A stretch of DNA of 13,874 nucleotides from positions 1-13,874 of the forward strand of contig JARFUL010000082.1 of the NCBI GenBank assembly GCA_029289015.1, read 5' to 3'. The translations under genes and the position numbers were made by a program. The notes beneath the pieces were generated by a model, which made no database searches, was not told the origin of the DNA, and saw only the letters and a list, made by a program, of their open reading frames with translations. Positions 1 to 7,921 of this stretch are shown here, one piece after another; the first letter of the stretch is position 1, and each line of letters begins with the position of its first letter. This DNA comes from Syntrophobacteria bacterium. GTDB lineage: Bacteria; Desulfobacterota; Syntrophobacteria; JARFUL01.

Positions 1-87
1 CCAAAGCAAAGGAGCATCATTCGGCTTTAGCTTGGCCGCCAGAGAGAAAGCTACGCCTAGAACAAATGAGATATTCCGAAGAAACAA
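1..87 (-). CDS. Possible N-terminal fragment of a gene running off the left edge
   Basis: A minus-strand frame opens with TTG at 87-85, five bases after the stop of the 59-residue membrane protein, and stays open for 29 codons to the window edge. A purine-rich GAGGGG lies eight bases before the TTG, inside the end of the upstream gene. The peptide begins with a hydrophobic stretch (FVLGVAFSLAA) followed by KLKPNDAPLLW, which could be a signal or membrane segment. It would be the third gene of the ykgJ cluster. The family is not recognised. Its codons are less G+C-rich than the neighbours, and only 87 bases are visible, so it may equally be noncoding. Confidence 0.25.
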   Translation of the reverse strand, partial: MFLRNISFVLGVAFSLAAKLKPNDAPLLW

Positions 88-92
88 TAAAT

Positions 93-272
93 CTACCCCT
101 CTTCCTTCTCCCCCTTCCTCGCCTTGTTCACCTGGTTGGCCGCCGCGCTGAACATTATCGCGACCCCCACCAGCGCGAGGCCCCAGCCCTGGCCCACCAT
201 GATCCTTTTGACCCCCAGGACGGTGATGAGTATTCCCATGAGAAACGCGGGTATCGCGAGCCACATCGGCAT
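93..272 (-). CDS. Small two-helix membrane protein (59 aa), hypothetical
   Basis: ATG at 272-270 begins a 59-codon frame ending in TAG at 95-93. A near-perfect Shine-Dalgarno (GGAGGA, then CTAGACC before ATG) sits in the end of the upstream ykgJ-like gene, whose TAG is only three bases from this ATG, so the two are very probably translated as a pair. The product has two hydrophobic segments, about residues 4-20 (MWLAIPAF..ITVLG) and 29-44 (GWGLALVGVAIMFSAA), joined by a short basic loop (VKRIMVGQ), and a charged tail rich in Lys and Glu (residues 50-59). This suggests a helical hairpin in the inner membrane. No family is recognised. Ribosome site, spacing and hydrophobic pattern make it a real gene; its function is unknown. 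Confidence 0.75.
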   Translation of the reverse strand: MPMWLAIPAFLMGILITVLGVKRIMVGQGWGLALVGVAIMFSAAANQVNKARKGEKEEG

Positions 273-275
273 GGT

Positions 276-797
276 CTAGTCCTCCAGGATAGCCGTTATG
301 CTGAGCCGGTCTTCTTTGAGACCCTTATTTTTGCAAAAAAGGGAGTTCACACTGACAAGGAGGGTGTTCAATGTGTCCAAGTTCAGGACAACCTCCTCGG
401 GGAGTTGCTCAATTGACACACCACTGAAGTTTTTGGGGCACACCCCCCGGACCGGCCGCCCCTCGTCCCAGGCCTCCCAGACGAGCCCCTGGGTGCGGCA
501 GATTATGGGCCGGAACTGGTAGAGAAGGCAGCGGTCCCGGTGAATCGCGGGGCAAAGGCCGGCTTTGGGGTCGAGGTTCGAGATGTTTTCCCGCAGCGCG
601 GCCAACTCTCCGGTGTCGAGCCTCCCCACCGCTTCGGCCAGAAATGCGATCTCAACGGGCAGGAGGGTAAGCGCGGCCCGGCAGCAGTCTATGCAGCCAG
701 GCCCGCAGTTCACCTCGTCTGGATAGCGGCCTGCCACCCTGGAAAAAAAGCCGTCCACCTTTTTGAGGAGGCGTCTATAGTCGGCAAAGGAGTTCAT
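276..797 (-). CDS. YkgJ-family cysteine-cluster protein
   Basis: A 173-residue cytosolic protein with the signature of the YkgJ / UPF0153 family: C31-x3-C35-x2-C38-C39 followed by a helix with LLPVEIAFL, then further cysteines in GLCP, RCLLYQF, IICRTQG and GVCPKNF. The family is thought to bind zinc or an iron-sulfur cluster through these cysteines; its biochemical role is not established. The start at 797 is preferred over in-frame starts at 851 and 806 because the protein then begins just before the conserved part (MNSFADYRRLLKKVDGFF), with TTAGG about ten bases upstream; the N-terminal extension from 851 looks like read-through of noncoding DNA. The 59-residue membrane protein follows three bases after its stop, so both are probably one operon, perhaps with a third gene at the left edge. 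Confidence 0.85.
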   Translation of the reverse strand: MNSFADYRRLLKKVDGFFSRVAGRYPDEVNCGPGCIDCCRAALTLLPVEIAFLAEAVGRLDTGELAALRENISNLDPKAGLCPAIHRDRCLLYQFRPIICRTQGLVWEAWDEGRPVRGVCPKNFSGVSIEQLPEEVVLNLDTLNTLLVSVNSLFCKNKGLKEDRLSITAILED

Positions 798-945
798 TCC
801 AGCCATACCTAACAGCACAGTAAGAGGTATGACAAGGAATTTCTGACACACGGGCCCTTAAGGCCGCTAGTTTAGTGGCTTTTGGGGAGATGCGAATCGC
901 TTCTACGCCTGAGTGCTGTGCTCAACTGGAGCGCGCGCTGGATGG

Positions 946-1191
946 CTATACCCTGGCCCTGCTTCTTCTCTTCTTAGCGGGCCCGGCCTCCCTGAGCTCC
1001 ATGATCTTGCACCCGAAGGGGCGGATGATCCTGCCCACGTCCCACAGCGGCCTCTTGGGGTCGATCAGGAGGTCTTTAATGGAGCGCCATCTCTTGTCGG
1101 TGTAGTAGGTGCAGTCCTGACCTTCGTTGAAGGCCTCGCAGTGAAACTGGCTCACGTAGTCGCGATACTTTTTACAGTACATAATCTTCAT
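946..1191 (-). CDS. Hypothetical protein, small, cysteine-containing (81 aa)
   Basis: This frame starts at ATG 1191 and encodes 81 residues with cysteines at 6, 18, 27 and 61 (MYCKKYRDYV, FHCEAF, QDCTYY, FGCKIM), many aromatic and charged residues in the middle, and a basic tail (AKKRRSRARV). There is no membrane segment or signal peptide. Four spaced cysteines suggest metal binding, which is inference. The ribosome site is weak (GGGAT, about eight bases ahead of ATG); an in-frame ATG three codons later is an alternative start. It lies 148 bases upstream of the ykgJ-like gene on the same strand and may or may not be co-transcribed with it. The family is not recognised; composition and amino-acid make-up look like a real protein. 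Confidence 0.6.
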   Translation of the reverse strand: MKIMYCKKYRDYVSQFHCEAFNEGQDCTYYTDKRWRSIKDLLIDPKRPLWDVGRIIRPFGCKIMELREAGPAKKRRSRARV

Positions 1192-1208
1192 GACTCAATC
1201 CCACTACC

Positions 1209-1517
1209 CTATCTACAGTATATATTGAATATTAATAAATCGGTATGGTTATATATTTGGTCCAAGTTAAAAATCTGCTGATAGTTTGTCATATTCTCAT
1301 AGGTTGGTATAAAAATCATCCATATCCTTACATTACCAATAAAAATAATTGCATTATTGGTGCCAGAATGGGCCTGGATGTTATTATTATGAAAAATATC
1401 ATCAGTGTCCAAGACATTTGGTGTTGTCGGCCAGAGTCCATTAAATGGCTTGAATATTCCAAAGAGGTTCCAGAGCCATCCGGCGCGGCCCCTTAACGCG
1501 AAAGTGGCGACGCGCAA
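1209..1517 (-). CDS. Doubtful reading frame in AT-rich island
   Basis: The stretch between aconitase and the 81-residue gene has no recognised gene. A minus-strand frame runs 102 codons from TTG at 1517 to TAG at 1209, with AAGGGG just ahead of the TTG, and includes FGIFKPFNGLWP and NVRIWMIFIP. The bases are far poorer in G+C than the flanks (about 33% over 1201-1440). The same codon phase is also open on the plus strand from 1245 to 1496, and many codons have the purine-any-pyrimidine form typical of coding DNA, a form that looks the same on both strands. It may be a short or decayed gene of foreign origin, or AT-rich regulatory DNA. No homology is recognised, so no function is offered. Confidence 0.22.
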   Translation of the reverse strand: MRVATFALRGRAGWLWNLFGIFKPFNGLWPTTPNVLDTDDIFHNNNIQAHSGTNNAIIFIGNVRIWMIFIPTYENMTNYQQIFNLDQIYNHTDLLIFNIYCR

Positions 1518-1548
1518 AAACCCCTTTATTTACTAGGGAATCCTCAGG

Positions 1549-3477
1549 CTAGCGGCTTTTCGCGCTCAGGTGATTCAGGAGCCCTCCATCGAGGAGTATC
1601 TCAAGCTCCCTTGGACCCGCGTCCATATTGAGCAGGTAGGACTCATTTTTGGTGAGATTGGAAACCTCGATGTCCAGGTCCTCAGCAAGACGCTTTTTGA
1701 CGCCGGGAAGCTCAATTTTGTCACCCGCGTCGAGTTTTTCGTAATCTTCTCTAAACCTGAAGGTAAGGGGAAGGATACCGAAATTGATCAGGTTGGCCCG
1801 GTGGATGCGCGCGAAGGAGAGCGCGAGCACCGCCTTGACCCCGAGGTGCATGGGCGCAAGCGCGGCGTGCTCCCGGGAGCTCCCCTGGCCGTAGTTCTCC
1901 CCCGCGACCACGAACCCGCCCTCAAGCTCCTCGCACCTCTCAGGGAAGGAGGGGTCCAGCCCTTGGAACACGAACCTGCAGATCGCGGGCACGTTGGACC
2001 TCAGCGGCAGCACCTTCGCGCCCGCGGGCATGATGTGGTCCGTGCTCACGTGGTGGCCCACCTTGATGAGCACCTCACCGGCCAGGTTCTCGGGGAGGGG
2101 CTCCTTTAGGGGCAGGGGCTGGATGTTGGGCCCCCGGATCACCTCCACCCCGGCCCCGTCCAGGGGCGGGAATATCAGCATGGAGTCGTCCCTGGGGAAG
2201 GTCTCGGGCGTCTCGATTTCCGGGAAGTCCCCCAGGGAGCGGGGGTCGGTGACGCGGCCCGTGAGCGCGGTGGCCGCGGCGGTCTCGGGGCTTGTCAGGA
2301 AGACCCTGTCGTCCCTGGTGCCGGACCGGCCGGGGAAGTTGCGGTTGAAGGTCCGAACCGAGGCTATGCCCGTCGCGGGCGCAGACCCCATGCCTATGCA
2401 CCCGTTGCACGCGGGCTCAAGGAGCCTGGCCCCTGCCCCGATGATCTCCCCGAGCCTGCCGGAATCGGCCAGCATCATCACCACCTGCCTGGAGCCCGGG
2501 GAGATGGAGAGCGACACGTCCGGATGCACAGAGCCGCCCCTCAGCACCTCGGCCACTACGCTCAGGTCCCTAAACGAGGAGTTGGTGCACGACCCTATGG
2601 CCACCTGGCGGACCTCTTCTCCCTCTACATCGGCCACGTTTACCACGTTGTCCGGGCTTGAGGGAAGGGCCACCAGGGGCGCGATCTCGCTGAGGTCTAT
2701 CTCCATGACCTCGTGGTAGTCCGCGTCCTCGTCCGCGGCCAGGTGCTCAACCCCGGTGTTGCGGCCCTGGCGGTTCAGCCAGTCGAGGGTCATTTCGTCC
2801 GCGGGGAAGATGGAGCTGGTCGCGCCGGTCTCCGCGCCCATGTTCGCTATGGTGGCCCGCTCGGGAACGGAGAGGTTCGCCGCGCCGGGGCCGAAGTATT
2901 CCAGGATCGAGCCCACGCCGCCCTTCACCCCGATCCTCCTCAGGACTTCCAGGATGACGTCCTTGGCCGAGACCCAGGGACCCAGCCTCCCGCTGAGATA
3001 GATGCCCATGACCCTGGGGCAGGTCAGGGTGTAGGGGTTTCCGGCCATGGCCGCGGCAACGGACAGCCCCCCCACGCCCAGGGCCAGCATTCCCAGGCCG
3101 CCCGCGGTGGGGGTGTGGCTGTCTGAGCCGATGAGGGTCTTCCCGGGCAGGCCGAACCTCTCGAGGTGCACCTGGTGGCAGATGCCGTTGCCGGGCTTGG
3201 AGAAGACGATGCCGAAGCGCGCGGCCGCAGACTTGAGATATATGTGGTCGTCCATGTTCTCGAACCCGATCTGGAGCGTGTTGTGGTCCACGTAGCTCAC
3301 CGCGAGCTCCACCTCGACCCTGTCCTTCTTGAGGGCCTCGAACTCGAGCATCGTGAGGGTGCCGGTCGCGTCCTGGGTGAGGGTCTGGTCGATCCTTATC
3401 TCTATCTCTGCGCCGGGCCCGAGCTTTCCTGAAACCAGGTGCGCTTCTAGTATCTTGTAGGCCAGGGGAAGTCCCAT
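1549..3477 (-). CDS. acn: Aconitate hydratase, Aquifex type
   Basis: A 642-residue enzyme interconverting citrate and isocitrate in the cytosol through a [4Fe-4S] cluster. Visible landmarks are GSDSHTPTAGGLG (117-129), cluster ligands C297 in GSCTNSS and C357/C360 in ACNGCIGMG, and the swivel domain with GENYGQGSSREHAALAP (526-542), whose Ser-Arg pair belongs to the active site. It is shorter than the AcnA/IRP and AcnB types and matches the compact Aquifex-type aconitases, which resemble LeuC and LeuD joined in one chain; a homoaconitase or isopropylmalate role is less likely but cannot be excluded by eye. The start at 3477 is chosen for GGAGGA six bases upstream and because MGLPLAYKIL is the usual family beginning; the longer frame to 3576 adds nonconserved residues. 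It is transcribed divergently from leuS. No terminator was recognised after its stop. Confidence 0.93.
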   Translation of the reverse strand: MGLPLAYKILEAHLVSGKLGPGAEIEIRIDQTLTQDATGTLTMLEFEALKKDRVEVELAVSYVDHNTLQIGFENMDDHIYLKSAAARFGIVFSKPGNGICHQVHLERFGLPGKTLIGSDSHTPTAGGLGMLALGVGGLSVAAAMAGNPYTLTCPRVMGIYLSGRLGPWVSAKDVILEVLRRIGVKGGVGSILEYFGPGAANLSVPERATIANMGAETGATSSIFPADEMTLDWLNRQGRNTGVEHLAADEDADYHEVMEIDLSEIAPLVALPSSPDNVVNVADVEGEEVRQVAIGSCTNSSFRDLSVVAEVLRGGSVHPDVSLSISPGSRQVVMMLADSGRLGEIIGAGARLLEPACNGCIGMGSAPATGIASVRTFNRNFPGRSGTRDDRVFLTSPETAAATALTGRVTDPRSLGDFPEIETPETFPRDDSMLIFPPLDGAGVEVIRGPNIQPLPLKEPLPENLAGEVLIKVGHHVSTDHIMPAGAKVLPLRSNVPAICRFVFQGLDPSFPERCEELEGGFVVAGENYGQGSSREHAALAPMHLGVKAVLALSFARIHRANLINFGILPLTFRFREDYEKLDAGDKIELPGVKKRLAEDLDIEVSNLTKNESYLLNMDAGPRELEILLDGGLLNHLSAKSR

Positions 3478-3735
3478 GGGTCTCCTCCGGGAAGGTGTCA
3501 TGCTTACAGTATCATAATCATATACCAAGCCGTAGCCTGAGGCCAGTTTCCTACCACATCCCCGCGGCATTCTCAAGGGTCCATCGGGTCATTTTCGCAC
3601 CCCCGGGAAGGGTCCCTCACCCCGCGCCCCTTCAGCTTGGGACCCGGGCCCCATTCGCCAAAGGGTCGTTTACACCGGCCCCTTAATATGATAATAATCC
3701 ATCCGTTGAACCCTATATACGTTCGGAGAGGTGAG
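3478..3735. other. Divergent intergenic region between acn and leuS
   Basis: These 258 bases separate two divergent genes and must hold both promoters. The middle contains a 7-base inverted repeat, GGGTCCC at 3610-3616 and GGGACCC at 3639-3645, with a 22-base G+C-rich loop. It has no T-run, so it is not an intrinsic terminator, and none of the T-box conserved bases were found. It could be an operator or leader structure for acn; nothing visible decides this. On the acn side an AT-rich stretch (3508-3523) could hold its -10 element, but no convincing pair of boxes was found. Confidence 0.4.
3669..3698 (+). promoter_or_regulatory. Candidate sigma-70 promoter for leuS-lptE-holA
   Basis: TTTACA at 3669-3674 (5 of 6 to the -35 consensus) is followed 17-18 bases later by TAATAA/AATAAT at 3692-3698. 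Transcription would start near 3705, about 30 bases before the leuS ATG. The flanks are G+C-rich, so the short AT-rich stretch stands out. Prediction by eye only. Confidence 0.4.
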
Positions 3736-6327
3736 ATGGCCCAGAATTACGACCCCCAAGCGGTTGAAGAGAAGTGGCAGAAGAGTTGGGAGGAGAGCCG
3801 CGCGTTCAGCGCGGACGCGGACCCTTCCCGAGAGAAGTACTACGTCTTGGAGATGTTCCCTTACCCCTCGGGCCGCATCCACATGGGGCACGTGCGCAAC
3901 TACGCGATAGGCGACGTGGTGGCCCGCATCAAGATGATGGGGGGGGTAAACGTGCTCCATCCCATGGGCTGGGACGCGTTCGGCATGCCCGCTGAGAACG
4001 CGGCGATCGCGGCGGGCGTCCACCCGGCCAAGTGGACCTACGAGAACATAGAGTACATGAAGAAGCAGCTCAAGAGGCTCGGCTTCTCCTACGACTGGGA
4101 CAAGGAGCTGGCCACCTGCGACCCGGAGTACTACCGGTGGGAGCAGCTCATATTCCTCAAGATGCTTGAGAAGGGGCTCGCGTACCGCAGGGAGTCCTAC
4201 GTAAACTGGTGCGAGCCCTGCCAGACCGTTCTGGCCAACGAGCAGGTGGTGGCAGGCGGCTGCTGGCGGTGCGACACCCCGGTCTCCCAGAAGTCCATGG
4301 AGCAGTGGTTCTTCAAGATCACCGCATACGTTGAGGACCTGCTCACGAGCCTGGACGGGCTTCCCGGCTGGCCCGAGAGGGTTTTGGCCATGCAAAAGAA
4401 CTGGATAGGCATCTCCGTGGGCGCGGAGGTGGACTTCCCCATCGCGGAAGGCACGGGCGCGATACGGGTCTTCACCACCAGGCAGGACACGCTCTTCGGC
4501 GCGACCTTCATGTCTTTGGCCGCGGAGCATCCCCTTGCCGTCGAGCTCTCAAGAGGCACGGACCAGGAGGACGCGGTCCGGGAGTTCATACGCAGGACCA
4601 TGCAGATCGACCGGACCGAGCGCACCGCGGACCTTCTGGAGAAGGAGGGGGTCTTCACCGGCTCCTTTTGCATCAACCCCATGACCAAGGAGCAGATCCC
4701 CGTGTTCGTTGCCAACTTCGTGTTGATGGAGTACGGCACCGGCGCGGTGATGGCGGTGCCGGCCCACGACCAGAGGGACTTCGAGTTCGCGAAGAGGTAC
4801 GACCTGTCCATCAGGGTGGTGATAAACCCAAAGGACCGCGAGCTCAGCGAAGAGACCATGACCGAGGCCTTCGAGGAGTACGGGGTGCTCACGGAGTCCG
4901 GGCAGTTCACCGGCATGACCAGCGAGGACGCGAGGGAAAAGATAAACGAGTATTTGAAGGAGACCGGCCAGGGGGAAGGTGCAATCACCTACCGGCTCAG
5001 GGACTGGGGCATATCCCGGCAGCGCTACTGGGGCGCGCCCATCCCAGTGGTCTACTGCGAGGGCTGCGGCGCGGTGCCCGTAAAGGAAGAAGACCTTCCC
5101 GTGGTCCTGCCCCTCGACGTCAGGATAGACGAGGCTGGCCGCTCGCCCCTGCCCAAGCTCGAGGAGTTCGTGAATACCACGTGTCCAAAGTGCTCCGGCC
5201 CCGCGAGGAGAGAGACGGACACCATGGACACCTTTGTGGATTCCTCGTGGTACTTCGCCAGGTTCGCGTGCCCCCGCTACGACCAGGGACCCCTCGAGAA
5301 GGAGAGGGTGGACTACTGGATGGCGGTGGACCAGTACATCGGCGGCATAGAGCACGCGGTGCTGCATCTTCTGTACTCCCGGTTCTACACCAAGGTGCTC
5401 AAGGACTTCGGGATCCTCAAGGTAAACGAGCCCTTCACCAACCTTTTGACCCAGGGGATGGTCACCAAGGAGACCTACACCTGCCCCAAGCACCGCTGGC
5501 TCTTCCCGGACGAAGTGAAGGCCGCCAAAGACGGCTCCTTCTCCTGCAATATCTGCGGCAGCCCGGTGGAGACGGGCCGCATTGAGAAGATGTCCAAGTC
5601 CAAGAAGAACGTGGTGGACCCGGACGACATGGTGAAAAAGTTCGGCGCGGACACGGTCCGGTTCTTCTGCCTGTCCGACGTGCCCCCGGAGAAGGACCTG
5701 GAGTGGACCGACGCGGGGGTGGACGCCGCGTTCAGGTTTCTCTCCCGCGTCCACCGGTTCGTCACCTCAGAGGACCGGTTGAGGGGGGTTGAGGCCCACC
5801 CCTTCTCCATGCCCAGGACCGACGCGGCAAGATCCGCGTACCGGGAGATGAACTCCCTTCTGAAAAGGGCCAACGACGACTTCGAGAGGTTTCACTTCAA
5901 CACCGCGCTGGCCAGAGCCAGGGAGCTCTTCACCCTCACCGCGAGGTTCGCTGAGCAGATTCCCGCTGAGAACGAGGCCGAGGAGCTGGCAGTGCTCAAG
6001 CTTCTGGCAGAGACCTTCGCGATTCTCATCTACCCCGCGGTGCCCCACCTGGGGGAGGAGCTCTGGCAGTCCCTGGGCCACACCGAGTCTCTGGTGCGGC
6101 ACCCGTGGCTCCAGCCGGACCCCGGGGCCCTGGTGGCCGAGGAGGTGGAGCTCGTGGTGCAGGTGAACGGCAAGCTCAGGGGCAAGATAACGGTCCCCGC
6201 GGACGCGGCTGAGGACGAGGTGCGCGAAAAGGCCCTCGCGGACGAGCGGGTGAGCCGGTTCGTGGGGGGCAAGCCCGTGAAGAAGACCATCGTGGTGCCG
6301 GGCAGGCTGGTGAACCTGGTGATATGA
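3736..6327 (+). CDS. leuS: Leucyl-tRNA synthetase
   Basis: An 863-residue cytosolic class I synthetase that charges tRNA-Leu. It shows the HIGH-type motif H49-M-G-H52 within [15 protein letters not shown], the KMSKS loop at 618-622, and the CP1 editing domain with [12 protein letters not shown] and [19 protein letters not shown]. Zinc-type cysteine pairs are C159/C162 with C176/C179 and C441/C444 with C483/C486. A further group, C583-x2-H586 and C604-x2-C607, lies just before KMSKS. The length is normal for bacterial LeuRS. ATG at 3736 is chosen over the frame beginning at 3637 because GGAGAGGTGAG stands immediately upstream and [15 protein letters not shown] is the usual family start. It is first in an operon with lptE (4-base ATGA overlap) and holA. 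Confidence 0.97.
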   Translation: MAQNYDPQAVEEKWQKSWEESRAFSADADPSREKYYVLEMFPYPSGRIHMGHVRNYAIGDVVARIKMMGGVNVLHPMGWDAFGMPAENAAIAAGVHPAKWTYENIEYMKKQLKRLGFSYDWDKELATCDPEYYRWEQLIFLKMLEKGLAYRRESYVNWCEPCQTVLANEQVVAGGCWRCDTPVSQKSMEQWFFKITAYVEDLLTSLDGLPGWPERVLAMQKNWIGISVGAEVDFPIAEGTGAIRVFTTRQDTLFGATFMSLAAEHPLAVELSRGTDQEDAVREFIRRTMQIDRTERTADLLEKEGVFTGSFCINPMTKEQIPVFVANFVLMEYGTGAVMAVPAHDQRDFEFAKRYDLSIRVVINPKDRELSEETMTEAFEEYGVLTESGQFTGMTSEDAREKINEYLKETGQGEGAITYRLRDWGISRQRYWGAPIPVVYCEGCGAVPVKEEDLPVVLPLDVRIDEAGRSPLPKLEEFVNTTCPKCSGPARRETDTMDTFVDSSWYFARFACPRYDQGPLEKERVDYWMAVDQYIGGIEHAVLHLLYSRFYTKVLKDFGILKVNEPFTNLLTQGMVTKETYTCPKHRWLFPDEVKAAKDGSFSCNICGSPVETGRIEKMSKSKKNVVDPDDMVKKFGADTVRFFCLSDVPPEKDLEWTDAGVDAAFRFLSRVHRFVTSEDRLRGVEAHPFSMPRTDAARSAYREMNSLLKRANDDFERFHFNTALARARELFTLTARFAEQIPAENEAEELAVLKLLAETFAILIYPAVPHLGEELWQSLGHTESLVRHPWLQPDPGALVAEEVELVVQVNGKLRGKITVPADAAEDEVREKALADERVSRFVGGKPVKKTIVVPGRLVNLVI

Positions 6328-6845
6328 TGGCGAAGAGGCCCGCGATAATTATTGTGGCGGCTTTAGCGCTCACGCTCTTCGGGTGCGGCTACTCCTTTGT
6401 GGGCACGGTGAAGAAGATGCCCGAGGGGATCTCCACCGTTGCAGTAAAGTCCTTCACCACCGCCACTTCTGAGATCGGGGTGGAGCGGATCTTCACCGAG
6501 GCCCTGATCAAAGAGTTCTCCGACAGGAAGTCCCCGCCGCTCGTCTCGGTGAAGGAGGCGGACGGCTTGATAGAGGGCAGGATCACGGGGCTCTCGGTGG
6601 AGGAGATCTTTCACTCGGGGGTCCGGGTGACGAGCCAGGCCCGGCTCACCGTGACCCTCTCCGTGACCCTGAAGAGGAAGGCCGACGGCAGGGTCATCTG
6701 GCGGAACAAGAACCTGGTCCAGAGGGAGGACTACCCGGTGACCGGCGACCCCGCGGGCCAGCAGAGCAATCGCAGGGAGGCCTTTTCCAGCGCGTCCGAA
6801 AAGCTGGCAGAGACCATCTACCTCGGAATCTTCTCCGGGTTCTGA
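6324..6845 (+). CDS. lptE: LptE-like outer-membrane lipoprotein (LPS assembly)
   Basis: A 173-residue lipoprotein. The N-terminus has a short basic start (MMAKR), a hydrophobic stretch and the lipobox L-F-G-C with the acylated Cys at 21, followed by GYSFVG as in LptE proteins. The body fits the LptE fold: [22 protein letters not shown], a long beta-rich stretch ([19 protein letters not shown]) and a C-terminal helix ([16 protein letters not shown]). In the family, LptE plugs the LptD barrel and helps place lipopolysaccharide in the outer membrane. The ATG overlaps the leuS stop (ATGATGG), so translation is likely coupled; ATG at 6327 is an equally possible start. Position between leuS and holA is the conserved order known from proteobacteria and supports the call. 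It implies a Gram-negative envelope. Confidence 0.85.
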   Translation: MMAKRPAIIIVAALALTLFGCGYSFVGTVKKMPEGISTVAVKSFTTATSEIGVERIFTEALIKEFSDRKSPPLVSVKEADGLIEGRITGLSVEEIFHSGVRVTSQARLTVTLSVTLKRKADGRVIWRNKNLVQREDYPVTGDPAGQQSNRREAFSSASEKLAETIYLGIFSGF

Positions 6846-6858
6846 GGGCGCGGGTCCC

Positions 6859-7866
6859 ATGATGGAGCTGAGCCCCGATAAGTATATAAAGGAGCTGAGC
6901 CGCTCCCCGAGGCCGCTCTATATCCTTCTGGGCGCGTCCGAATATCTCATTGAGAAGGACGGAATAGAGCCCCTCCTCGAGACCCTTTCGCCCCCGGATA
7001 CCCGCGACTTCAACCTGGAGATCCTGGACGGCGCGGACCAGAACGCGGAAAGGATCGTCAACGCGGCCGAGACGTTCCCGGTCATGGCCCAAAGAAGGGT
7101 GGTGGTGGTCAAGAGGGCCCACCTCATGAGCCCCCAGGGCTGGAAGGTGCTGGCCGGGCTCTTCGAGAACCCCCCCAAGTCCGCGACCGTCGCGTTCGCG
7201 TTTGCCGGAGCCAAGAAAGAGCTGCCCAAACCCCTGCTCAAGGCGGCCCGGGAGGCCGCGCTGGTGACCTTCGGCTCCCTCAAGGGGAGGTCCGCGGCCA
7301 GGTGGCTCAAGGAGCGCGCGCAACAGAGGGGAAAGAGGCTCACCCAGGAGGCCGCGGAGTTGATCCTCCTTCTCGTGGGGGAGAGGCCGTCCCTCATGGC
7401 CGAGGAGCTTGAGAAGTGCCTCATGTTCGCGGGGGAAAAAGAGTCCGTGGGCGCCCAGGAGGTGGAGGCGGTGGTGGGGGACGTCAGGCTCCACGACGTG
7501 TTCGAGCTCACCAGGCTGGTGGCCCAGAGGGACGGAGCGGGTGCGGTGGATGTGCTGAGAAGGCTCGTGATGGCCGGCGAGGAGCCCACGGCCATGCTGG
7601 GGCTGCTCACGTGGCAGCTCAGGATGATCTGGCTCGCGAGGGAGCACCTGGATAATAGGGTCACCAGAGAGGAGCTCGGCTCCCTCATCAGGCCGTCGTG
7701 GAAGGTCAAGGAGTATCTCAGGCAGGCCGAGGGGTTCACCCTTGAGGAGCTGGCCGAGGGCTTCGGCACTCTCTTGTGCGCGGAAATGGCCCTCAAATCC
7801 ACCACCATCCCCCCGGCCCAGGTTCTGGAGAGCGCGGTGCTCAGGCTCTGCAGGTCTGCGTCATAA
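6859..7866 (+). CDS. holA: DNA polymerase III delta subunit
   Basis: A 335-residue clamp-loader subunit that opens the beta sliding clamp. Features agree with HolA: an N-terminal AAA+-like domain opening with PLYILLGASEYLIEKD, a conserved TFPVMAQRRVVVVKRA stretch near residues 73-88, no Walker A motif (as expected for delta), and a helical C-terminal collar with LVMAGEEPTAMLGLLTWQLRMIW and LRQAEGFTLEELAE. Length is normal. It begins 13 bases after the lptE stop; ATG at 6862 is an alternative first codon, and the ribosome site is weak, so coupling to lptE is likely. It is the last gene of the leuS operon and converges on rpsT. Confidence 0.92.
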   Translation: MMELSPDKYIKELSRSPRPLYILLGASEYLIEKDGIEPLLETLSPPDTRDFNLEILDGADQNAERIVNAAETFPVMAQRRVVVVKRAHLMSPQGWKVLAGLFENPPKSATVAFAFAGAKKELPKPLLKAAREAALVTFGSLKGRSAARWLKERAQQRGKRLTQEAAELILLLVGERPSLMAEELEKCLMFAGEKESVGAQEVEAVVGDVRLHDVFELTRLVAQRDGAGAVDVLRRLVMAGEEPTAMLGLLTWQLRMIWLAREHLDNRVTREELGSLIRPSWKVKEYLRQAEGFTLEELAEGFGTLLCAEMALKSTTIPPAQVLESAVLRLCRSAS

Positions 7867-7910
7867 AAAAACACCCCCGCGCTCTGGGGGGCGTTTCACC
7901 CGTATTTTTT
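7865..7910 (-). terminator. Intrinsic terminator of rpsT, possibly bidirectional
   Basis: Read on the minus strand, a hairpin of five C-G pairs (7886-7890 with 7874-7878, seven-base loop) is followed, after TGT, by a run of seven T (7871-7865). This ends rpsT transcripts. On the plus strand a run of six T at 7905-7910 lies 14 bases past the same hairpin, so it may also serve holA, less convincingly. The T-run overlaps the holA stop codon. Confidence 0.7.
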
Positions 7911-7921
7911 CGTGCCGCGGG

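Noticed and set aside
1994..2719. Long plus-strand frame opposite aconitase (241 codons)
   Set aside because: It is the antisense of a clearly identified enzyme; high G+C makes stops rare in opposite frames, and the translation has no domain character.
3600..3735. T-box or attenuator in front of leuS
   Set aside because: The conserved T-box bases and a terminator with T-run were not found; the inverted repeat probably lies upstream of the transcription start.
4549..5754. Minus-strand frame of 401 codons opposite leuS
   Set aside because: Antisense shadow of LeuRS in G+C-rich DNA, rich in His, Gly, Val and Leu without any motif; no ribosome site.
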